Positions 1-7,985 are shown, counted from the stretch's first letter. The stretch is 64,000 nucleotides of DNA from Bacteroides sp. An322 (GCF_002161765.1 NZ_NFIN01000008.1:1-64000); one strand, 5' to 3'. Made by a program: numbers and translations. The notes: generated by a model not told the origin, from the letters alone.

Positions 1-1013
1 GGTTTCTCTACGCTGGCTTTGTAGTCGACGAACTCCTGCGGGTCGTAATACTTTCCGGTCAACTCGTCTAAGTTCTCGTCTGTGTGTGCAAGCAGACGGA
101 TAAGGTAAGAAGGAGTACCGCTACGGAACCAATAGTCTTGTACATCTTGTGTTGCAAAAGCATTGAGCAGACTGAACGGATTGTACACATCGGTCATGTT
201 TTTACTGAAATGATACCCGTCATATTGCCGTTTAAGCCGGATGGTCATTTCATCTGTAGTAATGCCTTCCTTCTCCGCCATTTCCTGAATGCTTTCGGAG
301 AAATAATGCTCAAGTTCAGCTTGAGTTACTCCGCATAAGGCTTCGTAGCGGCTATCCATGCTGATGTCTGCGGGTTGGTTGAATCCGCTGAATACGCTTA
401 CTTGCGAGAATTTAGTAACTCCCGTAAGCAATACGAACTGCAGGTCATCATCCGCTGCCTTAAACACGGAATAGAATCCTTTCAGCACTTCCTGGTTCCG
501 GTCTTCTAACAACTGTTCTTGCCTTTCGTCTTTGATGCCCGTATCAAGCACGTCCAATATCGGCTTGTCGTATTCATCAATCAGCACTACGCAACGCTTG
601 CCCGATTGTTTATGGGCTTGCTTGAGGATGTATGCAAAGCGTTTTCCTATATCCGTATAGTCTTGGCTTTTCCCATATTCACGTTCCCAGCCTTTTATCG
701 TTCCTTTTAATATTTCTTCTAATGTGCCGGGCACGGTGAAGTTGCTCCCATTGAAATCGATATGAAACACCGGATATTCCGCCCATTCCGTTTCCAGTCC
801 TTCAATGGCAAGTCCTTTGAATAATTCTTTCTTGCCTAAGAAATAATTCTTTAGAGTAGACACTAATAAACTTTTCCCGAATCTACGTGGGCGGCTGAGG
901 AAGTAAATCTTTCCGGTTGTGACTAAGTTGTAGATTAATGCGGTCTTGTCTACATACACGTAACCGTCTTCCCTGATTTGCGCAAAGCTTTGTATACCTA
1001 TCGGATATTTCAT
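1..1013 (-). CDS. AAA-ATPase-like / PD-(D/E)XK nuclease family protein (3' end outside window)
   Basis: The reading frame is open from the ATG at 1013 to the window edge, giving about 337 residues; the C-terminus is missing. The N-terminus begins MKYPIGIQSFAQIRE. It continues with YVDKTALIYNL and a P-loop-like SRPRRFGKSLL near residue 40, then VVLIDEYDKPILD (Walker B-like). This order is typical of the Bacteroidetes family with an AAA-ATPase-like N-terminal domain (PF09820) and a C-terminal PD-(D/E)XK nuclease domain (DUF1703). The nuclease part would lie mostly beyond the edge. The family is abundant and multi-copy in gut Bacteroidales. Its biological role is not established, so none is assigned. 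It is divergent from lgt and has its own promoter. Confidence 0.85.
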   Translation of the reverse strand, partial: MKYPIGIQSFAQIREDGYVYVDKTALIYNLVTTGKIYFLSRPRRFGKSLLVSTLKNYFLGKKELFKGLAIEGLETEWAEYPVFHIDFNGSNFTVPGTLEEILKGTIKGWEREYGKSQDYTDIGKRFAYILKQAHKQSGKRCVVLIDEYDKPILDVLDTGIKDERQEQLLEDRNQEVLKGFYSVFKAADDDLQFVLLTGVTKFSQVSVFSGFNQPADISMDSRYEALCGVTQAELEHYFSESIQEMAEKEGITTDEMTIRLKRQYDGYHFSKNMTDVYNPFSLLNAFATQDVQDYWFRSGTPSYLIRLLAHTDENLDELTGKYYDPQEFVDYKASVEK

Positions 1014-1040
1014 GGCTGGGTCTGTTTAGGAGTTTATATG

Positions 1041-1072
1041 CAAATATACATATAAAATATGAAGAAGCCAAA
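1041..1072 (-). promoter_or_regulatory. Promoter of the AAA-ATPase/nuclease gene
   Basis: On the minus strand TTTG (1072-1069) is followed after 20 nt by TATATTTG (1048-1041). This matches the Bacteroidetes primary-sigma pattern TTTG-N19..21-TAnnTTTG. The expected start of transcription lies about 20 nt ahead of the ATG at 1013. Confidence 0.75.
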
Positions 1073-1131
1073 ATAATTTGACTATGGGAAATTTTAACAA
1101 TACTTCTGCCCGTAGAATAACGGCTTTTTTG

Positions 1132-1139
1132 TTCCTTTG
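1132..1139 (+). promoter_or_regulatory. Possible -7 box of lgt
   Basis: TTCCTTTG lies 29 nt before the lgt ATG and differs from TAnnTTTG at one position. No convincing -33 box is seen. Confidence 0.35.
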
Positions 1140-1168
1140 CATCCGGAAACAATCAAAACGAAAAAAGC

Positions 1169-1999
1169 ATGAATTTGGCAAGTATCGTATGGGACGTTGA
1201 TCCCGTCTTGGTGCGTATAGGTTCGATAGAACTCCGTTGGTATGGATTGATGTGGGGATTGGGCTTTATCTTGGCGTATGAAATCATGGCGCGCCTGTTT
1301 AAGAAAGAAGGACATCCCGACACTTGGGTAGACAAGCTCTTTGTGTATTGCATCGTGAGTAGCGTGATCGGTGCCCGTTTGGGACATTGCTTGTTTTACG
1401 AATGGGATTATTACGGGGCGCATCCCATAGAAATCCTGAAAATATGGAAAGGCGGGCTTGCCAGCCATGGTGGTGTGTTCTTATTGATATTGGCTTTGGT
1501 TTGGTATTCCAAGAAAGTAACGAAGAAAAGCGTATGGTGGCTTTTCGACCGCATGATACCTGCCGTGGCGGTGGTATGTATGTGCATCCGCTTCGGCAAC
1601 CTGATGAATTCGGAAATATTCGGCTATCCTACCACCTTACCTTGGGGATTCGAATTTGTCCGCTCGCGCGAATGGCAAGAATTGTATAACCAAGACGGAG
1701 CGGCTCAGGCTTGCCATCCTACGCAGATTTACGAAATGCTCTATTGCTTCGTGGCACTCATTGTTTCGTGGGTAATGTATCACAAGTATCAATTGCAGAA
1801 ATACGTAGGGCTAATAACTGGCGTATCTCTGTTAATATTCTTCGGCTCACGCTTCGGGCTGGAGTTTATGAAGAATCCGCAAGTGGCTGAAGAAGTGGGC
1901 ATGACGCTGAATATCGGGCAGTTGCTAAGCATTCCGTTAATCTTGTTAGGAATCTTCCTTATCGCTACCTGCAAGAAGCGGAAGGCAGATTGGAAATAA
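1169..1999 (+). CDS. lgt: Prolipoprotein diacylglyceryl transferase
   Basis: This is the inner-membrane enzyme that transfers diacylglycerol from phosphatidylglycerol to the lipobox cysteine of prolipoproteins, the first step of lipoprotein maturation. The 276-residue length is normal and the protein has about seven hydrophobic segments. It carries GGLASHGG near residues 95-102 (the essential His motif) and the Lgt signature RFGNLMNSEIFG at 141-152. HPTQIYE and RFGLEF further on are also typical. Several predicted lipoproteins in this window (6570, 13328, 43308, 58686) would be substrates. Its TAA is separated by one base from the stop of the convergent HAD gene, so there is no room for a separate terminator. 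Confidence 0.95.
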   Translation: MNLASIVWDVDPVLVRIGSIELRWYGLMWGLGFILAYEIMARLFKKEGHPDTWVDKLFVYCIVSSVIGARLGHCLFYEWDYYGAHPIEILKIWKGGLASHGGVFLLILALVWYSKKVTKKSVWWLFDRMIPAVAVVCMCIRFGNLMNSEIFGYPTTLPWGFEFVRSREWQELYNQDGAAQACHPTQIYEMLYCFVALIVSWVMYHKYQLQKYVGLITGVSLLIFFGSRFGLEFMKNPQVAEEVGMTLNIGQLLSIPLILLGIFLIATCKKRKADWK

Positions 2000-2000
2000 G

Positions 2001-2783
2001 TTATAAAATACCGAAATGCTTCAATGCATTCAGAATGCCGTCTTCGTCTACCGAAGTGGTTATATAATTGGCGGCATTCTGCACTTCTGGTGCGGCATTT
2101 CCCATGGCTACACCGATTCCTGCATGGCGAAGCATGGGGATATCATTTCCCCCGTCACCGAATGCCATGGTGTCTTTTAGGTCGATGCCGTAATACTCAA
2201 TGACTTTATCAATGCCGTGGCTTTTGCTATTCCCCCGTGCGATAATGTCGGCAAAGAGCGGATACCAGCGCATCGGTTCGCAATGTTTCAATACGTGTGA
2301 AAATACTTCCAAATCTTCGTCTTGCTTGAAATACCCCATGATTTGCATGATTTCCTTACCCCGCGCTTCCTCAATGGGGCAAACGGGAGGAACGGTTATT
2401 TTTATCAGGTCTGCCACTTGTTGTACTGCTTCATTTACACCTGTAATGAACCACGTATCGTCATGCACAAAGACGAAAGGTATGTCCGGACGTTGTTTAT
2501 GGTACTGGATTAACCGTTCGATATCTTCTTCCGGAATACGTCCTTTATAGATGTCTATATCGTCGGCGGTAAAGCAATATGAACCGTTCAAGGTGATATA
2601 ACCATCGAAAGGCAAATCGCCCACCGCTTTCATCATCAACACTTTGGGGCGTCCGGTGGAAATGAATACTTTAATGCCCTTCTCGCGAAGTGCTGCAAGT
2701 GCCTTACGGGTAGATTCGGGAATCGTATGTGTCTTGAAGGAAACCAATGTTCCGTCAATATCGAAAAAGATAGCTTTAACCAT
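2001..2783 (-). CDS. Cof-type HAD-IIB phosphatase
   Basis: The predicted protein is a cytosolic haloacid-dehalogenase hydrolase of the Cof subfamily, acting on sugar phosphates, nucleotides or flavin phosphates; the substrate cannot be read from sequence. With the start at 2783 it has 260 residues. It begins MVKAIFFDIDGTLVSF with the catalytic DxD at residues 8 and 10, then STGRP (motif II), and ends with FGDGGNDIPML (motif IV) and GVAMGNA. A longer frame opens at 2819, but its extra codons overlap a good -7 box (2814-2807), so the later ATG is preferred. It converges with lgt, one base apart. Confidence 0.88.
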   Translation of the reverse strand: MVKAIFFDIDGTLVSFKTHTIPESTRKALAALREKGIKVFISTGRPKVLMMKAVGDLPFDGYITLNGSYCFTADDIDIYKGRIPEEDIERLIQYHKQRPDIPFVFVHDDTWFITGVNEAVQQVADLIKITVPPVCPIEEARGKEIMQIMGYFKQDEDLEVFSHVLKHCEPMRWYPLFADIIARGNSKSHGIDKVIEYYGIDLKDTMAFGDGGNDIPMLRHAGIGVAMGNAAPEVQNAANYITTSVDEDGILNALKHFGIL

Positions 2784-2806
2784 AATTAGATTTGTATTTT
2801 CAGGCG

Positions 2807-2814
2807 CAAATGTA
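2807..2814 (-). promoter_or_regulatory. -7 box of the HAD phosphatase gene
   Basis: Minus-strand TACATTTG matches TAnnTTTG and lies 23 nt before the ATG at 2783. A CTTG at 2838-2835 is a degenerate -33 candidate. The box decides the start of the HAD gene. Confidence 0.6.
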
Positions 2815-2831
2815 CACATTTCCGCCGAGAT

Positions 2832-4139
2832 TTACAAGCTGAGGTTTGTAGTTCCCTCCGCCAGGCAAAGCAACAATACTCCTACCGTAGCAAGAACAAT
2901 GATAATCAGTAAGCAATAGGTGAACATTAACAATGTTTTCCAGAAACTTCTCCACCATGTGCAAAGATAAAGTTGGCGGTAGTCCCAACAAAACAAGAGG
3001 AAGATGAACCAAAAAGGAACTTCGTAGAGGTCATCTACATGTGCTGTTCCATTAAAGGGTACGACAAGGGTGCTTATCAGTAAAATCTGCGTAGCAATGT
3101 AGGCTTGAATGAAGATGTGCTCCATTAGATTGAATGTGTCGGGTTTCTTTCTCCGATAAAACGCCCAGCGGGTAGCAATGGCAAGCAAGGGCAAGGTCAG
3201 GAGGATATGAAATGCCTTATTCCCGTGTCCCCATTTCCGCATCAGGCTCCATACATTTGAAAGGAAAGGAACGCTTTCGATAGCCGCTTCCGCTTTCTTT
3301 AAAAAAGGAATAGAGAGTATATCATCGAGTTCGTTATCCGATTGAGATGTTCCCGCTATGGAATCTTGACGTTGGACTTCAGCAAGTGCTTTTTCCATAC
3401 TCCGAATTGTAATCCCTAAACTCTTTTGTTCGATGGGGTCATCAGTTTCGGCTTTTTCCTGTTCTAACCGGAGGATAGTTTGTTGCAACCCTTCTGTTTT
3501 TGTCAGAGGCATTTCGTTTGGTTTCGAAGTTTCTTCTTCTTTCTTCTCCCGTATTTCGGGCACAATCAATTGGGCGGTCAACATATAGAATGCGGTCATT
3601 AGAAATACCATAGCCAAAGGAAGGGTGTAATTGATACGTCTTCCCTGGATAAAGTCGCGCATCATGTGTCCGGGGCGGTACAGCAATTCTAAAAGCGTAT
3701 GTGCAAATTTCCCGTCAACCCGGAAAATGGTCCGGAGTACATTCCCTACGATACCTTTCAATACATAGCGTGGAGTGTATCGGCTTTGCCCGCATCGGGG
3801 GCAGAAATTTCCGGTGAATGTCTCTCTGCAATTCTTACACGTGCAAGGCTTATCATTAAGTACCGGAGGCACGATGCCCCGTATTTGCCAAATGTGGAAG
3901 GCACGGCTTCTCACTACAATCGGATGAAGCCAATTCATCAGGGCATTATGCCATGCAAGGGGAAGCATGCGCCGGTGATGTCCGATATAGAACAGGCTGA
4001 ACAGGAAAAGCGAGGGAAAGAAAAACGTATCCGATTCCGATAAAGGAGTCAACTCGTAATAACTCAAGAATAACAAGAAGAACAACCCGAAGGCTTGTCC
4101 GATATTTATACGTTTTTTCGTAGAGAAATTTCTGCCCAT
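2832..4139 (-). CDS. DUF3667-type membrane protein with zinc ribbon
   Basis: The 435-residue protein has two hydrophobic helices near the N-terminus. A zinc-ribbon follows with CKNC at 101-104 and CPRCG at 113-117, then a basic stretch with GRRINYTLPLAM entering another membrane helix. A polar, charged central region and four or so C-terminal membrane segments complete it. The order (cysteine knuckle, RINY motif, membrane helices) is that of the DUF3667 family, whose function is unknown. The frame could start 16 codons earlier at 4187, but a -7 box at 4161-4154 lies inside that extension, so the ATG at 4139 is chosen. Confidence 0.75.
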   Translation of the reverse strand: MGRNFSTKKRINIGQAFGLFFLLFLSYYELTPLSESDTFFFPSLFLFSLFYIGHHRRMLPLAWHNALMNWLHPIVVRSRAFHIWQIRGIVPPVLNDKPCTCKNCRETFTGNFCPRCGQSRYTPRYVLKGIVGNVLRTIFRVDGKFAHTLLELLYRPGHMMRDFIQGRRINYTLPLAMVFLMTAFYMLTAQLIVPEIREKKEEETSKPNEMPLTKTEGLQQTILRLEQEKAETDDPIEQKSLGITIRSMEKALAEVQRQDSIAGTSQSDNELDDILSIPFLKKAEAAIESVPFLSNVWSLMRKWGHGNKAFHILLTLPLLAIATRWAFYRRKKPDTFNLMEHIFIQAYIATQILLISTLVVPFNGTAHVDDLYEVPFWFIFLLFCWDYRQLYLCTWWRSFWKTLLMFTYCLLIIIVLATVGVLLLCLAEGTTNLSL

Positions 4140-4153
4140 AGTGTTTTTGCTTG

Positions 4154-4161
4154 CAAACTTA
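4154..4161 (-). promoter_or_regulatory. -7 box of the DUF3667 gene
   Basis: Minus-strand TAAGTTTG fits TAnnTTTG and lies 14 nt before the ATG at 4139. The expected transcript would start after the upstream in-frame ATG at 4187, which decides the start. Confidence 0.55.
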
Positions 4162-4250
4162 CTGCTTTTTCTCGGATATTCGGTCAATACGGACGAAGAA
4201 TCTAATCGAAAAAGTTAAGCCATATAGTCGTATCACGAAAGCCTACCATA

Positions 4251-4322
4251 GTTTCAGTTAGTTCCAACTATATGAAACTCTTGTTTCATCCAGTTGAAAC
4301 GCCAGTTTCATATAGTTGAAAC
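4251..4322. repeat. Array of 18-bp palindromic units with 22-bp period
   Basis: Three 18-bp units lie at 4261-4278 (GTTCCAACTATATGAAAC), 4283-4300 (GTTTCATCCAGTTGAAAC) and 4305-4322 (GTTTCATATAGTTGAAAC), separated by 4-bp spacers. Unit 1 is the reverse complement of unit 3 with one change. All units have GTTTCA/TGAAAC-type arms, and a fourth partial arm (GTTTCAGTTA) sits at 4251-4260. The array is 127 bp ahead of the hepT ATG and outside any gene. It could be a cluster of operator sites or a bidirectional hairpin, and its role is unknown. Confidence 0.7.
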
Positions 4323-4410
4323 AAAGCGAGCATACGGTTGCACAAGGAAACGTCTCCTGTATATATTGCCAAATCCTCTTCTTTCGTGAGGTTATTCCAA
4401 AGAAATTCCG

Positions 4411-4418
4411 TACATTTG
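4411..4418 (+). promoter_or_regulatory. -7 box of the hepT-mntA operon
   Basis: TACATTTG is a perfect TAnnTTTG match 30 nt before the hepT ATG and about 90 nt downstream of the palindrome array. The -33 region is not clearly conserved. Confidence 0.6.
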
Positions 4419-4448
4419 TTGCAAGAGTAGTTTTTAATAACAATAGCT

Positions 4449-4880
4449 ATGACGGAAAACAAAGGCATACGTTGGATGCAACGTTTCGATAATTATCGTA
4501 AGGCATTGCGCTTATTAGGGCAGGCTGTAGAAATTGTGTCGCAACGGGTGAATGAAGACGAGGCTGTAGAAGACTTGCTTAAAGAAGGACTGATACAACG
4601 CTTTGAATACACTCACGAATTGGCTTGGAAAGTAATGAAAGACTACGCCGAATATCAAGGCTATACAGACATTCGGGGTTCGCGTGATGCTTTCCGTAAA
4701 GCTTTCGAAATGGAAATTATAACGGATAAGCGTTGGATGGAATCTATAGCGGACCGTAATTTAACTTCGCACAATTACGATGATGAGACGGCGGAAGCTA
4801 TTTATGAAGCCGTGGTAAATGTATATTACCCGTTATTTGTTCAATTAGAGAGTACAATGTTACAACTTATGGCAGAATAG
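4449..4880 (+). CDS. hepT: HepT-like HEPN toxin (HI0074-type nucleotidyltransferase substrate-binding protein)
   Basis: The 143-residue, all-helical protein belongs to the HI0074 family, the partner of small MNT nucleotidyltransferases. It has FEYTHELAWKVMKDY near residues 52-66, a hallmark of the family, and RNLTSHNY at 103-110. This fits the HEPN RNase motif RX4HXY, with R103, H108 and Y110. In characterised HepT/MntA pairs the HEPN protein is an RNase toxin silenced by AMPylation of the motif tyrosine; that activity is inferred here. The mntA gene follows after 23 bp. The gene has its own -7 box, and the palindrome array lies upstream. Confidence 0.85.
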   Translation: MTENKGIRWMQRFDNYRKALRLLGQAVEIVSQRVNEDEAVEDLLKEGLIQRFEYTHELAWKVMKDYAEYQGYTDIRGSRDAFRKAFEMEIITDKRWMESIADRNLTSHNYDDETAEAIYEAVVNVYYPLFVQLESTMLQLMAE

Positions 4881-4903
4881 CATTTAAATCAAAAGATTGC
4901 TTT

Positions 4904-5239
4904 ATGGCTTACGGATTAACAGATAGGGAGTGGAATAAGTTGCTTGCTTTGTTCGCAAGCAATGAACGGATAGAGCAAGCGATTCTTTACGGATCACGTG
5001 CAAAAGATACTTTCAAGCCCTTTTCAGACGTTGACATTACGTTAGTAGGGGCTGATTTATCTCGAAAGGATTTAAATCAAATTTATATGGAAGTGGATGA
5101 TTTATTGTTGCCATATCAATTTGACCTCTCATTGTTCCATTCATTGAACAATAAAGACTTAATAGATCATATCCAACGAAGAGGCATTGTAATCTATAAT
5201 AAGGTGAAAAAGCAAGAGCAGAATCGTGAGTTTAATTAA
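4904..5239 (+). CDS. mntA: MntA-like minimal nucleotidyltransferase (antitoxin)
   Basis: The 111-residue protein is a single minimal nucleotidyltransferase domain. It carries YGSRAKDTFKPFSDVDI, an exact GSX10DXD signature with G30, S31, D42 and D44, and a third acidic residue in FDLSL (D74). All three metal-binding acids are therefore present. In the characterised system MntA neutralises HepT by AMPylating it. The product lies directly behind hepT and is probably translated from the same transcript. proB starts 30 bp further on and could be on the same message. An ordinary housekeeping role for this pair cannot be excluded. Confidence 0.85.
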   Translation: MAYGLTDREWNKLLALFASNERIEQAILYGSRAKDTFKPFSDVDITLVGADLSRKDLNQIYMEVDDLLLPYQFDLSLFHSLNNKDLIDHIQRRGIVIYNKVKKQEQNREFN

Positions 5240-5269
5240 ACGCAATATATTATATAAAGGAGTAAAACA

Positions 5270-6352
5270 ATGAAATATCCATATAGTCGGATAACGGTAA
5301 AGATAGGCAGCAATGTGCTGGCGAGGAAGGACGGGACATTGGACGTGACCCGCATGTCGGCATTGGTCGACCAAGTAGCAGAATTGCATAAAGCTGGAAT
5401 AGAAGTGGTATTAGTTTCTTCGGGAGCGGTCGCTTCGGGACGTAGCGAGATAAAAGTATCGCGCAAGTTGGATAGCGTAGACCAACGCCAGTTGTATTCA
5501 GCCGTAGGGCAAGCCAAACTGATAAACCGTTATTATGAATTGTTCCGCGAACATGGGATAGCCGTAGGGCAAGTGCTGACCACTAAAGAAAGTTTCGGCA
5601 CGCGCCGCCATTACCTCAACCAGCGGCATTGCATGGAGGTGATGTTAGCGAACGGAGTAATTCCGATAGTGAATGAAAACGACACCATATCAGTCACCGA
5701 ATTGATGTTTACCGATAACGATGAGCTTTCGGGATTAGTGGCTTCGATGCTCGACGCACAGGCTTTGATTATCCTGAGCAACATCGACGGGATTTATAAC
5801 GGCTCGCCTTCCGAGCCGGGCACTTCGGTGATACGGGAGGTAGAGCAAGGGAAAGACCTTTCCGACTATATCCAAACCGAGAAGTCAGGTTTTGGAAGAG
5901 GAGGAATGCTTACCAAGACCACAATCGCCCGTAAAGTGGCAGACGAAGGTATTACGGTGATTATTGCCAACGGGAAACGGGATAATATCTTGATTGATTT
6001 GTTGGAACATCCCGCCGATACGGTCTGCACACGGTTTGTGCCCGCACCGGAAGCCGTATCGAGTGTGAAGAAATGGATAGCCCATAGCGAAGGGTTCGCT
6101 AAAGGAGAACTGCATCTGAATGCCCAAGCGGTAAAAGCGGTGAAGGGTAAGAAAGCGGTCAGCATCTTGCCCGTAGGCGTGACGCGCATTGAAGGGGATT
6201 TCGAGAAAGATGACATTGTGCGGATTATGAATGCCGAAGGAAATCAAATCGGCGTAGGGCGCATCGGAGTAAGTTCGGAAGAAGCCCGCAAGATGTTGGG
6301 CGAACACGGCCAACGTCCCTTGGTGCATTACGATTACTTGTATTTGGATTGA
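5270..6352 (+). CDS. proB: Glutamate 5-kinase
   Basis: The enzyme phosphorylates glutamate to gamma-glutamyl phosphate, the first step of proline synthesis. The 360 residues comprise an amino-acid kinase domain (ITVKIGSNVLA at the N-terminus, VVLVSSGAVASG near 45, VNENDTIS near 145, ILSNIDGIY near 170) and a C-terminal PUA domain from about residue 275. This matches the two-domain proteobacterial and Bacteroidetes form. An AAAGGAG sequence at 5256-5262 is a rare clear Shine-Dalgarno for this genome. proA is not adjacent. Sensitivity to proline feedback is known for the family but not visible here. Confidence 0.95.
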   Translation: MKYPYSRITVKIGSNVLARKDGTLDVTRMSALVDQVAELHKAGIEVVLVSSGAVASGRSEIKVSRKLDSVDQRQLYSAVGQAKLINRYYELFREHGIAVGQVLTTKESFGTRRHYLNQRHCMEVMLANGVIPIVNENDTISVTELMFTDNDELSGLVASMLDAQALIILSNIDGIYNGSPSEPGTSVIREVEQGKDLSDYIQTEKSGFGRGGMLTKTTIARKVADEGITVIIANGKRDNILIDLLEHPADTVCTRFVPAPEAVSSVKKWIAHSEGFAKGELHLNAQAVKAVKGKKAVSILPVGVTRIEGDFEKDDIVRIMNAEGNQIGVGRIGVSSEEARKMLGEHGQRPLVHYDYLYLD

Positions 6353-6497
6353 ATTTAATTGAACGCAGAGACGCAAAAGCGCAAAGAATTATTTTTTAAG
6401 AATGCAAAGGTCACTGAGCCTTATTGATGTTTCTGTGTTTTTTGCTCTCTTAAATTAGGAACTTGGCGTTTTTGCGTCTCTGCGTTTGATTAATTCA
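6348..6497. repeat. Long imperfect inverted repeat, CGCAGAGACGCAAA type
   Basis: The left arm around 6348-6386 contains AACGCAGAGACGCAAAAG. The right arm around 6461-6497 contains TTTTGCGTCTCTGCGTTT. The two arms are near-perfect reverse complements over about 35 bp. They flank roughly 75 bp of AT-rich sequence between proB and the PepSY-like lipoprotein. The element may end proB transcription. It resembles two other intergenic inverted repeats here (8578-8632, 51928-52008). Confidence 0.75.
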
Positions 6498-6569
6498 AAT
6501 ACATTTCAGAATCTTTTCAGAATCTTTCCCCATCTTCGCATCAAACAAATATTTAAAGCAAGAAGAAGT

Positions 6570-7838
6570 ATGAAAAAGTATTTGCCATTTTGGACACTTT
6601 TGATTAGCGGGATGCTTTTCTTTGTGTCGTGTAGTGATGACAATGACGGACCTAATGGAGGTAATGGTGCTGTTCCGCAAGCCGTCCTCGATGCTTTCCA
6701 AAGCCAATATGGGCAGACACGCGCCGAATGGTCGGTGAAAGACGGATATGCGGTAGCTGAATTTACAGGCGAGAGTGGGGAAACTACGGCATGGTATGCA
6801 TTGGATGATGCCCGCTGGGGAATGACAGAAACAGAAATCCCTTATTCTGCATTGCCTCAGGCTATACAAAGCGCAATTAAGGAAAGTGCGTATGCCGATT
6901 GGACTCCGGACCGTGAAGTAGATGTATTAGACCGGAATGGTTCTGAAAAGCTCTACGTGATAGAAATGAAGAACGGAGGTGTGGAAGTAGACCTTTATTA
7001 CACCGAAGAAGGAATATTGGTCAATGAATATGTGGATAGTGACGGTAAAGGAAACGATTATTCCAATTATCTGCCTCAGACTCCGGTAGCAAGCGCAAGC
7101 GATTGGATTGAACAAAACTTCCCAGGCGCACGGATTGTAGATGTGGACGTAGAACGTAACGGGACGGAAATCGAAATCATACAGAACGGTATGAAGCATG
7201 AAATCTGGTTTGACTCTTCTTCGACATGGGTCAGCACCAAGACGGAATACGAGCGTTATAACATCCCTGAAATCGTTCGGACATTTGTAGAAACCAATTA
7301 TCCGAATTATCATATAGATGATGTAGACCACTACGAAACCGCAACCGATAGCTATTATTGTGTAGAAATAGAGCGCGGAGATTATGAAAAGAAGATTTAT
7401 CTGAACGAGCAAGGCGAGGAAATTGGGCGTCCTTCTACAGATGTTGATGTACCTTCGGGCGGAGGCGCGCAGGTGACTTCGGGCATCGAATCTTTTCTTC
7501 AGAAAAACTATCCGGATGCGTATGTCAAAGAGCGTGATTACGATGACGGACGCATCGAAGTGGAAATCATACACGACGGGCGTGAAAAAGACGTAGTCTT
7601 CAATTTCAACGAAGAATGGTTGCGCACGACGTATGATGTATATCCGAATGAACTGCCCGATGCGGTGAAAACGGCATTGAAAGCAGAGTTTGGCGAAGAC
7701 GCTTACTGGGGAAATGACGATTGCGAATGTGTAGAGACTCCCGAAGGCACGTTCTATGAAGTGGAAGTAGAAACACGAGGAGATGATTGGGACGTATATA
7801 TCAGTGCCGCAGGTAAGATAATATGGAGGGAAGATTAA
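6570..7838 (+). CDS. Lipoprotein with tandem PepSY-like domains
   Basis: The protein starts MKKYLPFW, has a hydrophobic signal peptide and a lipobox ending FFVSC, then an acidic linker. The rest of the 422 residues is three repeats of about 120 residues. Each has an entry helix (AVLDAF, SDWIEQNF, IESFLQKNYP), strands with alternating acidic residues, and a second similar half (QAIQSAI, EIVRTFVETNYP, DAVKTAL). This is the arrangement of PepSY-like / DUF2874 (PF11396) proteins of Bacteroidetes, making about six half-units. The protein is expected on the outer or inner membrane facing the periplasm. Function is unknown. The frame is open 28 codons further upstream, but the signal peptide sets the start at 6570. 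Confidence 0.75.
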   Translation: MKKYLPFWTLLISGMLFFVSCSDDNDGPNGGNGAVPQAVLDAFQSQYGQTRAEWSVKDGYAVAEFTGESGETTAWYALDDARWGMTETEIPYSALPQAIQSAIKESAYADWTPDREVDVLDRNGSEKLYVIEMKNGGVEVDLYYTEEGILVNEYVDSDGKGNDYSNYLPQTPVASASDWIEQNFPGARIVDVDVERNGTEIEIIQNGMKHEIWFDSSSTWVSTKTEYERYNIPEIVRTFVETNYPNYHIDDVDHYETATDSYYCVEIERGDYEKKIYLNEQGEEIGRPSTDVDVPSGGGAQVTSGIESFLQKNYPDAYVKERDYDDGRIEVEIIHDGREKDVVFNFNEEWLRTTYDVYPNELPDAVKTALKAEFGEDAYWGNDDCECVETPEGTFYEVEVETRGDDWDVYISAAGKIIWRED

Positions 7839-7865
7839 TAGAGTGCAGTTAAATAAAGTCTGAAT

Positions 7866-7916
7866 AACAGGCATGGATGAGGCTGAAAAAGCGTTTATCC
7901 GTGCCTGTTTTTATTT
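7866..7916 (+). terminator. Terminator after the PepSY-like lipoprotein
   Basis: The arms AACAGGCATGGAT (7866-7878) and ATCCGTGCCTGTT (7897-7909) pair with one G-U and are followed by TTTATTTTCC. Confidence 0.85.
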
Positions 7917-7977
7917 TCCTTTTTGCTCAAAGCACAACTTTTTTGGATTTTCTTCCTTTTTGTATCAAAATCTTTCG

Positions 7978-7985
7978 TAATTTTG
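7978..7985 (+). promoter_or_regulatory. -7 box of the XRE-cupin gene
   Basis: TAATTTTG matches TAnnTTTG and lies 25 nt before the ATG at 8011. The -33 region is a T-rich tract without a well-spaced TTTG. Confidence 0.55.

Noticed and set aside
2784-2819. Earlier start of the HAD gene
   Set aside because: It overlaps a good promoter box, and the later ATG begins the family motif.
4251-4322. Possible CRISPR array
   Set aside because: The 4-bp spacers are far too short and units are palindromes; no cas genes are near.
6927-7874. 315-codon open frame on the minus strand
   Set aside because: It is antisense to the PepSY-like lipoprotein, and its Phe/Ile/Tyr-rich sequence is that of a shadow frame.
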